Assembly: GCA_958454405.1 (NCBI GenBank)
Contig: CAUEBO010000037.1
Coordinates: forward strand, 1 to 27,662
Length of the DNA: 27,662 nt
Source: an uncultured Eggerthellaceae bacterium
GTDB taxonomy: Bacteria > Actinomycetota > Coriobacteriia > Coriobacteriales > Eggerthellaceae
Direction: 5' to 3'
Shown here: piece by piece, positions 22,144 to 27,662 of the stretch
Numbering within the stretch: the first letter of the stretch is position 1
Layout: the number at the start of each line of letters is the position of its first letter
Position numbers and translations under genes: made by a program
Notes under the pieces: model-generated
Seen by the model: the letters and a program-made list of their open reading frames with translations, nothing else
The model's database searches: none
Told to the model about the DNA's origin: nothing

Positions 22144-22872
22144 ATGGCAACAATTGTTGTGCTATCCTGCACGGAAACGGCACATCGTCTGCAACGAAAG
22201 GTCGCGCGCATCGTGGAACAGGGGCAAACGTCATCGGGAGGGGGCCCGTCGCCGGAAGGCTTGCGGTACCGCAAGAAGCTCAAGGCGCGGCTCGCGGTGG
22301 AGCGCGCCGCGCTGGAGCTGGTCATCGAGCGCGGCTACGACGGCGTCACCGTGGAGGACATCTGCGCGCGCGCCGAGATATCAAAGAAGACGTTCTTCAA
22401 CTACTTCCCTTCGAAGGCCGCGGTCATCATGGGCCGCTTCGACGCGTTTCCCGACGATGAGAGGCTGGTGGAGATACTCGAGGAGCACGAGGAAGCGTGC
22501 TATCTCGACGTGTTGGTCGCGGTGGTGGGCACGACCGTCACCTCGGGCGTGGACGAGGAGATGGAGAACCTGCGCCGCGAGGCGCTGCGTTCCATGCCGC
22601 AGCTGTTCTTCCACGGGCAGCGCGATCTGCTGGCCATCCAGCACTCCATCGCCTCCGCTCTCGGCCTGTACCTGAACGAGCGCCCTGAGCGCCGCATGCT
22701 CGCGGGCGGGTCGGTGGAGGAAGAGGCGCTTGTCGCGTCGTCCACCGCCATCGGCCTGGCGCGCACGCGCTCCATGATGCACGTGTGCGGCGAAGCGGCG
22801 CCGACGGCCGCCGAAACGCGCCGGCTCATCATGGCGTACCTTTCGGCAGGGGACGAGCAGGCTGGTCGATAA
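22144..22872 (+). CDS. TetR/AcrR-family repressor, probable regulator of the MFS-CBS exporter
   Basis: A protein of up to 242 residues. The TetR DNA-binding domain lies at about residues 45-95, with recognition region VEDICARAEISKKTFFNYFP followed by SKAAVIMGRF. The C-terminal helical part (about 100-240) is the variable ligand domain. The ATG at 22144 has a close GAAAAGAG upstream; a GTG at 22213 (after GAAAGG) would remove 23 residues that show no family similarity, so the start is open. Divergent arrangement and the dyad between the genes point to repression of the exporter and itself. Ligand unknown. Confidence 0.9.
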   Translation: MATIVVLSCTETAHRLQRKVARIVEQGQTSSGGGPSPEGLRYRKKLKARLAVERAALELVIERGYDGVTVEDICARAEISKKTFFNYFPSKAAVIMGRFDAFPDDERLVEILEEHEEACYLDVLVAVVGTTVTSGVDEEMENLRREALRSMPQLFFHGQRDLLAIQHSIASALGLYLNERPERRMLAGGSVEEEALVASSTAIGLARTRSMMHVCGEAAPTAAETRRLIMAYLSAGDEQAGR

Positions 22873-22979
22873 GGCGGCGGGCTGCCGGATGCGCCGGGAA
22901 AGCGGTGCCGCATGGCGAAGGACCTGGTTGTTCGCCCTCGGCGGGACCGTGGGATCGCTGCATGTCCGGGGCGTCGCGT

Positions 22980-23020
22980 CCGTGCGGGGGCATGGCTGCC
23001 GCACGGGATCGAAATTTTTT
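22980..23020 (+). terminator. Possible terminator of the TetR gene
   Basis: CCGTGCGG (22980-22987) and CCGCACGG (22999-23006) form a perfect 8-bp stem; a T6 run (23015-23020) follows eight bases later. The distance to the T-run is longer than ideal. It also insulates the T-box promoter that begins two bases further on. The stretch from 22873 to 22979 shows no gene. Confidence 0.4.
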
Positions 23021-23021
23021 C

Positions 23022-23052
23022 TTGACAGCATACCGCTCCCCTGTGCTAAAGT
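23022..23052 (+). promoter_or_regulatory. Promoter of the T-box / tryptophan ECF operon
   Basis: A perfect -35 TTGACA (23022-23027) is followed by GCTAAA at 17 bp or, with an extended TGc, TAAAGT (23047-23052) at 19 bp. Transcription would start near 23059, a few bases before the T-box Stem I. Confidence 0.7.
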
Positions 23053-23058
23053 ATGCGC

Positions 23059-23347
23059 CACAATTGAATACCTGAAACCGATGAGGCGAAAGTCAAGCCA
23101 TCATGAGCACTCACAGAGAGCGGGCGCAGCTGGGATTCCCGCAGTAAGCTGGATGGTAAATGGATCGCCGAGGGAAAGGGGAAAGGGAGCCGCGTGCGGC
23201 GACCGAGTATCTGGACCGTGAGCCTGCGTCAAGGGCAGAACATGTGTTGGCATGTTCGTGAGAGGGTTTCGCATCGCGGAATCAACTGTGAAGGTGGCAC
23301 CGCAGGTTTTTAAGACCTGTCCTTCGATGAGAAGGACAGGTCTTTTT
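23059..23347 (+). promoter_or_regulatory. T-box riboswitch, tryptophan-specific
   Basis: All key parts can be folded by hand. Stem I: GGCGA (23085-23089) pairs with TCGCC (23165-23169) and GCCATC (23097-23102) with GATGGT (23152-23157). These leave a specifier loop AAGTCAA opposite AAATGGA, in which TGG at 23161-23163 is the Trp codon followed by the usual purine. AGAGAG and a GCGGG/CCCGC distal hairpin follow. The T-box proper, AAGGTGGCACCGC (23291-23303), has bulge TGGC, complementary to an acceptor end GCCA, i.e. discriminator G as in tRNA-Trp. Antiterminator: AAGG with CCTT (23321-23324), GCAGGT (23302-23307) with ACCTGT (23315-23320). Terminator: 23312-23324 with 23332-23344, then T5. 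Uncharged tRNA-Trp would switch on the operon. The 135 nt after it, to the gene start, hold no recognised element. Confidence 0.93.
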
Positions 23348-23484
23348 GTTTGCGGGCGGCAATTTGTCGCAGCGGGGCAGTTGATTGCGCGGGGTCGATC
23401 CTCAGCGAAGTTCGTGCCGGCAAACCAAACGCCCCGGGAGGGGCACCGACCGGCGGGAACTCCGCCAAGAAAGGACTGAGGAAC

Positions 23485-24111
23485 ATGGAACAGCAGATCA
23501 AGCGCGAGGTTGCAACGCAGGCGGCGACGGCGGGCCAGGCGGCCGCGCCGCGCAAGCGCGAGGTGGCCGCGCCGCAGAAGAAGGCGGGCCTGACCACGCA
23601 GGATCTCATTTTGATCGCCGTGCTGCTGGCCGCCGGCGCGGTGCTCAAGCTGACGGTGGGCTCGCTGCTCTCGTCGATGGGCATGAAGCCGAACTTCATC
23701 ATCGCCATGTACTGCCTGGCCATCATCCTGACGCGCCCGAAGCTGGGGCAGGCGCTCATCATCGGCCTTTTGGCGGGCCTCATCTGCCAGATCCCCATGC
23801 TGAACGCCACGCCTTTGCTGAACATCCCCTCGGAGGTGCTGGGAGCTCTGGCCTGCGGCCTGCTCGTCAAGATACCCCTGAGCATCGGCGGCAAGCTGGA
23901 CCTCAACCCGCTCGTGAACACGTTCGTTTCAACCGTGGTTTCCGGCGGAACCTTCGCGCTGCTGGCCATCTACATCAACGTGGTGTCCACCGGCGGCGAC
24001 GTCATGGTGGCGCTGGCTACCTACGCCGCCATCGTCTTCGGCACGGCCGCGTTCAACTGCATCCTGGTGCAGATTCTGGCCATGCCGCTGAAGAAGGTGC
24101 TGAAAAGGTAA
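23485..24111 (+). CDS. trpP: Tryptophan ECF transporter S component (TrpP-like)
   Basis: A 208-residue membrane protein. A basic Ala/Lys/Gln-rich N-terminus (1-35) precedes five to six helices: LILIAVLLAAGAVLKLTVGS, then MKPNFIIAMYCLAIILTRPK, LGQALIIGLLAGLICQIPML, LGALACGLLVKIPLSIGG and others. The short helices, the KPNF loop after helix 1 and overall size match the TrpP/YhaG group of S components, which bind tryptophan. The Trp-specific T-box upstream and the A-A'-T genes downstream make the substrate call strong. The start at 23485 has GAGGA 4 nt upstream. The gene name is by similarity and context. Confidence 0.82.
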   Translation: MEQQIKREVATQAATAGQAAAPRKREVAAPQKKAGLTTQDLILIAVLLAAGAVLKLTVGSLLSSMGMKPNFIIAMYCLAIILTRPKLGQALIIGLLAGLICQIPMLNATPLLNIPSEVLGALACGLLVKIPLSIGGKLDLNPLVNTFVSTVVSGGTFALLAIYINVVSTGGDVMVALATYAAIVFGTAAFNCILVQILAMPLKKVLKR

Positions 24112-24146
24112 GGAGTTCCGCCGTTCTACAAACGGCGGAACTCCTT
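24110..24146 (+). repeat. 16-bp perfect hairpin overlapping the trpP stop codon
   Basis: AAGGAGTTCCGCCGTT (24110-24125) and its exact complement (24131-24146) enclose a 5-nt loop CTACA. The stem starts inside the TAA stop codon. There is no U-tract, so it is more likely an mRNA-stability or processing hairpin that lets the S gene be expressed above the downstream A and T genes than a terminator. Confidence 0.6.
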
Positions 24147-24154
24147 GACGCTGC

Positions 24155-24254
24155 GGCTGGCTGCGGCAATCCGTCTTGGCGCTCCAAGCTCTCGTCGCGT
24201 ACCGAAGTACGCTTCCTCAAGCTTTCTCGCCAATCCGAATCACCACAGCCAGCC
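24155..24254. repeat. 100-nt imperfect palindrome (repeat element) inside the operon
   Basis: The sequence is symmetric about 24204/24205. The tip is GCGTAC-CGAA-GTACGC (24197-24212), the middle has TTGGCG (24176-24181) against CGCCAA (24228-24233), and the ends are GGCTGGCTGCGG (24155-24166) against CCACAGCCAGCC (24243-24254), 11 of 12 pairing. This could fold into a long cruciform or RNA hairpin. It has no coding look and looks like a dispersed intergenic repeat, inserted between the S and first A gene. Confidence 0.65.
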
Positions 24255-24301
24255 TCGCTGACTTACTACGCCAACCTGCAATTTTGAAAGAAAGCACCCA
24301 C

Positions 24302-25141
24302 ATGATCAAAATCGAGAACTTCGCGTTCCAATACCGGGAAGGCACCCGGCCGGTGGTGAGCGACGTCAGCCTCGCCATCCCGGATGGCGCGTTCGTCGGC
24401 ATCACCGGGGCGGCCGGCTCGGGCAAGTCCACGCTCACCTACGCCTTGAACGGCATCGTGCCGCACTGCTATCCGGGCGACTTCTACGGATCCGTCGTGG
24501 TCGACGGGATGGATACCTGCGAGGTTGCGCTCACCGATCTGTCCCGGGCGGTGGGCAGCGTCTGCCAGGACGTGGACAGCCAGTTCGTGACGTCGGTGGT
24601 GGAGGACGAGGTGCTGTACGGCCTGGAGAACTTCGCCGTCCCCCGCGACCAGATGGAGCAGCGCGTCGCCCGCGCGCTGGCCGACATGGGCATCGCCGAC
24701 CTGCGCGACCGCGTGATCTCGTCGCTGTCGGGCGGCCAGAAGCAGAAGGTGGCCATCGCCTCCATCCTGGCCATGAGGCCGAAGGTGCTCGTGTTGGACG
24801 AGCCCACCGCCGAACTCGATCCGGCCAGCTCGCAGGGCGTGTTCGATCTGCTGGCGTCCTATGCGCGCGAACACGGCACCACCGTGGTCGTGGTGGAGCA
24901 GAAGATAGCGCTGCTGTCCCAGTACGCCGATCTGCTGGTGATCGTGGACGAGGGGCGCATCCGCTTCGCCGACGCGCCGGCGAACGTGCTCGCGCATGCC
25001 GACGAGCTCGAGCGCATCGGCGTGAACTGCCCGCGCTCCACCGCGCTCATGAACCGCTTGCGCGCCGAAGGCGTCTACGAGGGGGCGGCGGTGCGCAACG
25101 TGCAGGAGGCGCGCGAGGCGCTGCTGGAGGTGGTGGCATGA
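24302..25141 (+). CDS. ECF transporter ATPase 1 (tryptophan module)
   Basis: A 279-residue ATPase. Walker A is GAAGSGKST (about 38-46), Q-loop CQDVDSQF, signature LSGGQKQKVAIA, Walker B VLVLDEPTAELD, and the switch residue region is VVVVEQKIAL, where the usual His is replaced by Gln-Lys as often seen in EcfA (EHR/EQK). The start at 24302 has GAAAGAAAG upstream. It is 190 nt from the S gene, a gap filled by two hairpin elements, and overlaps the next ATPase by ATGA. It would drive tryptophan uptake as one half of an A-A' dimer. Confidence 0.92.
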   Translation: MIKIENFAFQYREGTRPVVSDVSLAIPDGAFVGITGAAGSGKSTLTYALNGIVPHCYPGDFYGSVVVDGMDTCEVALTDLSRAVGSVCQDVDSQFVTSVVEDEVLYGLENFAVPRDQMEQRVARALADMGIADLRDRVISSLSGGQKQKVAIASILAMRPKVLVLDEPTAELDPASSQGVFDLLASYAREHGTTVVVVEQKIALLSQYADLLVIVDEGRIRFADAPANVLAHADELERIGVNCPRSTALMNRLRAEGVYEGAAVRNVQEAREALLEVVA

Positions 25142-26037
25142 TCGAGTTCAAAGACGTGCACGCGTCCTACGATGCGGCCCTGCCCATTTTGCAGGGCGTG
25201 AGCTTCGCCATCGACCAAGGCGAGTTCGTGGCCTTCGTGGGCACGAACGGCGCGGGCAAGTCGACGACGATGCGCCTGATGAACGGCCTGTTGAAACCCG
25301 ACAAGGGCCAGGTGCTCATCGACGGCGCGCCCACGACCGAGCTCAGGACGAGCGAGCTGGCCCGCACGGTGGGCTTCCTGTTCCAGAACCCCGACAGCCA
25401 GATATGCTGCAACACGGTGCGCGAGGAGCTGCTGTTCGGCTTCAAGGCGCTGGGACAGGAGGGGCCGGACGCCGGCGCCCGCGTCGATGCGCTCATCGAG
25501 GAGTTCGGCTTCGGCCCCGACGACGACCCGTTCCTGTTGAACCGGGGCGCGCGGCAGCTGCTGGCGCTCGCCTCCATCGTGGCGCTCGCGCCGCCCGTCA
25601 TCGTGCTGGACGAGCCGACGACCGGTCTGGACTACCGCGAATGCGCGAAGGTGATGGACATCGTCCGCCGCATCCACGACGGCGGCACCACGGTGGTCAT
25701 GGTGTGCCACGACATGGAGGTGGTGGCCGACTACGCCGAGCGCTGCATCGTGATGAGCGACGGTGCGGTGGTGGACGACGGCCCGACGTTCGACGTGCTG
25801 CGCAACCGCGCCACGCTCGAGCGCGCCTCGCTCGTGCCGCCGCAGATCGTGGACATCTCGTTGGAACTTGCGGCCGCGGTTCCGCGGCTGTCCGATGCGG
25901 CCGTGGGCCGAGCGAACACGGTGGACGAGATGGCCGCCGCCGTCCTGGAGCAGGTTCGATGCGCGCATGGGGGCGCGTCGCCCCGCGCCTGTGCCGGCGA
26001 AGGCTCCGAAAGCTCTGACGAGGGAGGACGGCTATGA
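25138..26037 (+). CDS. ECF transporter ATPase 2 with divergent signature motif
   Basis: A 299-residue ATPase. Walker A GTNGAGKST (about 36-44), Q-loop FQNPDSQI, Walker B VIVLDEPTTGLD and H-loop MVCHDMEVV are intact. The ABC signature reads LNRGARQLLALAS instead of LSGGQ-type, while its partner is canonical, so the two ATP sites are probably unequal. Such NRG-type variants occur in other ECF ATPases, so this is not decay. A polar C-terminal tail of about 40 residues follows the domain. Genes overlap on both sides by ATGA, giving tight coupling within S-A-A'-T. Confidence 0.92.
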   Translation: MIEFKDVHASYDAALPILQGVSFAIDQGEFVAFVGTNGAGKSTTMRLMNGLLKPDKGQVLIDGAPTTELRTSELARTVGFLFQNPDSQICCNTVREELLFGFKALGQEGPDAGARVDALIEEFGFGPDDDPFLLNRGARQLLALASIVALAPPVIVLDEPTTGLDYRECAKVMDIVRRIHDGGTTVVMVCHDMEVVADYAERCIVMSDGAVVDDGPTFDVLRNRATLERASLVPPQIVDISLELAAAVPRLSDAAVGRANTVDEMAAAVLEQVRCAHGGASPRACAGEGSESSDEGGRL

Positions 26038-26804
26038 ACCAGTTTCTCGAATACGTGCCCGGCACGAGCCCGCTGCATCGCATGAACCCGGTGGCCAAGC
26101 TGGTTGCGGCGGTCGCGTTCGCGCTGGCATGCTTCTGCACGAGCAACCTCGTGTTCCTGGCCGTGCTGCTGGCGGCGGGGTTCGGCCTGGCGGCGTCGTG
26201 CGGCATGGTGCGCCAGACCGTCGGGCTGGCCAAGGCGGTGCTCGCGTTCTCGCTCATCCTGGCCGTCGTCCAGGTGCTCACCACGCCGACGGGCGCCGTG
26301 CTCGCGGAGCTGCCGTGGGGCTACATCGGCACGGGGAGCCTGCTGGCGGCCCTCACCACTATCGTGCGCCTCATGGCCGCCGCCATCCCGCTGTTCCTCG
26401 TGTTCTACGTGACCAAGATGAACGACATCACGAACGCCGTGGTGAAGGTGCTGCACGTGCCGTACAAGTACGCGTTCACGTTCACGTCCACCATCCACTT
26501 CATCCCCGTGTTCATGAACGACATGAAGGGCATCATGGAAGCGCAGACGGCGCGCGGCGTGGAGTTCGACGCCGGCGGCATCGTGAAGAAGGTGCGCCTC
26601 ATGGTGCCGTTGTGCGTGCCGCTGCTGGTGTCGTCGGTGCGCAAGACGAACAGCGCGGCCATCGCGGCCGAGGTGCGCGGCTTCAACCTGCGCACGGCCG
26701 CCAGCGGATACAAGGAGTACCCGTTCGCTGCGTTCGACGTCGTGGCGATGGCGGCCGGCGTGGTGCTGGTGGCAGGAGCGCTGGTGCTGGGATTGGCGCT
26801 GTGA
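26034..26804 (+). CDS. ecfT: ECF transporter T component (tryptophan module)
   Basis: A 256-residue membrane protein. It opens with the family phrase PGTSPLHRMNPVAKLVAAVA, then five or six helices (FLAVLLAAGFGLAASCG, AKAVLAFSLILAVVQVL, LLAALTTIVRLMAAAIPLFL, VVAMAAGVVLVAGALVLGLA). Two Arg-Gly coupling motifs, AQTARGVEF and AEVRGFNLR, lie in the cytoplasmic coupling helices that contact the ATPases. GAGGGAGG lies 8 nt upstream, inside the preceding gene. It completes the tryptophan importer; no terminator with a U-tract was seen in the 166 nt that follow. Confidence 0.92.
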   Translation: MNQFLEYVPGTSPLHRMNPVAKLVAAVAFALACFCTSNLVFLAVLLAAGFGLAASCGMVRQTVGLAKAVLAFSLILAVVQVLTTPTGAVLAELPWGYIGTGSLLAALTTIVRLMAAAIPLFLVFYVTKMNDITNAVVKVLHVPYKYAFTFTSTIHFIPVFMNDMKGIMEAQTARGVEFDAGGIVKKVRLMVPLCVPLLVSSVRKTNSAAIAAEVRGFNLRTAASGYKEYPFAAFDVVAMAAGVVLVAGALVLGLAL

Positions 26805-26970
26805 AGCGGGCGGGCGCGCCGCAAAAGCGTTGCCCTGAACCCGGCCGCCCCGATGCCGTCCCCATGAACCTTTCGTGCTAACGAGGCAACGATCCGGTTT
26901 GCGGGACCTGCGCAACCTCGACGTTTGCTACCATGGCATCCAAACAATTGTGACTTGAAAGGATGCATAT

Positions 26971-27662
26971 ATGTTCACCATCGGCTGCCACCTCTCAAGC
27001 GCCAAAGGCTACCTCCACATGGCGAAGGACGCCGTGTCCATCGACGCCAACACGTTCCAGTTCTTCACGCGCAACCCGCGCGGCGGCCGCGCGAAGGCCA
27101 TCGATCCGAAGGATGTGGCCGCCTACGCGGCCTACGCGCCCGAGCACGGCATCGAGCGCATCCTCGCGCATGCGCCCTACACGCTGAACCCCGCCTCCGA
27201 CAAGCAACAGACGCGCGACTTCGCCCTCATGGTGCTGGCCGAGGACCTGGGCCGCATGGAGGAGACGCCGCACCAGCTGTACAACATGCATCCGGGCAGC
27301 GCCGTGGGTCAGGCGCATGAGGCGGCCATCGCCAAGATCGCGGACGCGCTGAACCAATCGCTGCTGCCCGTGCAAACCACCACGCTGCTGCTGGAGACCA
27401 TGTCCGGCAAGGGCAGCGAGATCGGCGGCACGTTCGAGGAGCTGGCGGCCATCATCGCGCAGGTGGAGCTGGAAAGCCACGTGGGCGTGTGCCTGGACAC
27501 GTGCCACGTGTGGGATGCGGGCTATGACATCGCAGGCGACCTCGACGGCGTGCTGGAAGAGTTCGACCGCGCGATCGGCCTCGACCGTTTGCGCGCCATC
27601 CACCTCAACGACAGCATGAACGCCCGCGGCTCGCACAAGGACCGCCACGCCCGCATCGGCGA
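26971..27662 (+). CDS. nfo: Deoxyribonuclease IV / endonuclease IV (5' part, cut by window end)
   Basis: The first 230 residues of an AP endonuclease that cleaves DNA 5' to abasic sites in base-excision repair. The opening MFTIGCHLSSAKGYLHMAKD, then TFQFFTRNPRG, the metal-binding AHAPYTLN, the LLLETMSGKGSEIGGTFEEL segment with its Glu ligand, VGVCLDTCHVWDAGYD, and IHLNDSMNARGSHKDRHARI are all hallmark zinc-site blocks of the family. The His and Asp ligands visible so far are intact. The start at 26971 has GAAAGGAT upstream. The gene continues beyond the window; about 50-60 residues are missing. It appears to be an independent gene after the ECF operon. Confidence 0.95.
   Translation, partial: MFTIGCHLSSAKGYLHMAKDAVSIDANTFQFFTRNPRGGRAKAIDPKDVAAYAAYAPEHGIERILAHAPYTLNPASDKQQTRDFALMVLAEDLGRMEETPHQLYNMHPGSAVGQAHEAAIAKIADALNQSLLPVQTTTLLLETMSGKGSEIGGTFEELAAIIAQVELESHVGVCLDTCHVWDAGYDIAGDLDGVLEEFDRAIGLDRLRAIHLNDSMNARGSHKDRHARIG

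Noticed and set aside
1..27662. CRISPR arrays, tRNA or rRNA genes, insertion sequences, phage genes.
   Set aside because: No regularly spaced repeats, no cloverleaf sequence, no transposase or phage protein was seen in reading the window. A tRNAscan run would be the decisive test for tRNAs.

Overview
The window is high-GC DNA with GC-rich third positions, AAAGGAG/AGGAGG ribosome binding sites and short intergenic gaps. The gene mix (two ECF-type transporter operons, many one-component regulators beside efflux pumps, a membrane ferredoxin of the NapH type, a pyruvoyl histidine decarboxylase) suggests a Coriobacteriia gut anaerobe, probably Eggerthella or a close relative. The genus is an inference from style and content, not from a marker gene.

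Layout. 1-1133: tail of an unknown gene, GC-rich hairpins, and a pyruvoyl-type histidine decarboxylase (minus strand). 1359-3821: a TetR regulator behind overlapping palindromes, a NapH-like 4Fe-4S membrane protein, then a MerR/TipAS regulator with a textbook 19-bp-spacer promoter. 3825-4270: no gene; hairpins and a roughly 158-bp MITE/REPIN-like inverted-repeat element. 4271-5905: divergent EamA exporter and CGNR zinc-finger regulator. 5902-7420: a frame-disrupted coding remnant and an MFS exporter. 7741-9420: recN. 9417-11735: a DHA2 drug exporter and a PadR repressor that share the palindrome ACTATCA-N-TGATAGT, with a perfect parS site (11151-11166) between them.

11817-19750 is an AraC regulator divergent from a five-gene transport operon: EcfT, a fused double EcfA, a Trep_Strep/MptD-type S component, and a pair of ABC exporter-fold half-transporters of the YbtPQ/IrtAB type. 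It probably takes up a ferric siderophore or other metallophore. 19764-20009 holds a fragment of a surface-protein domain and a strong terminator. 20037-22872 is a DHA2 exporter fused to two CBS domains, divergent from its probable TetR repressor.

23022-26804 is the best-supported regulatory system. A complete T-box riboswitch can be folded by hand: its specifier loop carries UGG (Trp) and its tRNA-acceptor bulge is UGGC, which matches the G discriminator base of tRNA-Trp. It precedes an ECF operon (S, A, A', T) whose S component resembles TrpP, so the operon is a charging-controlled tryptophan importer. Two hairpin elements, one of them a 100-nt imperfect palindrome, lie inside this operon between S and A. 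The window ends in a truncated endonuclease IV gene (nfo).

No tRNA, rRNA, insertion sequence or CRISPR array was seen.
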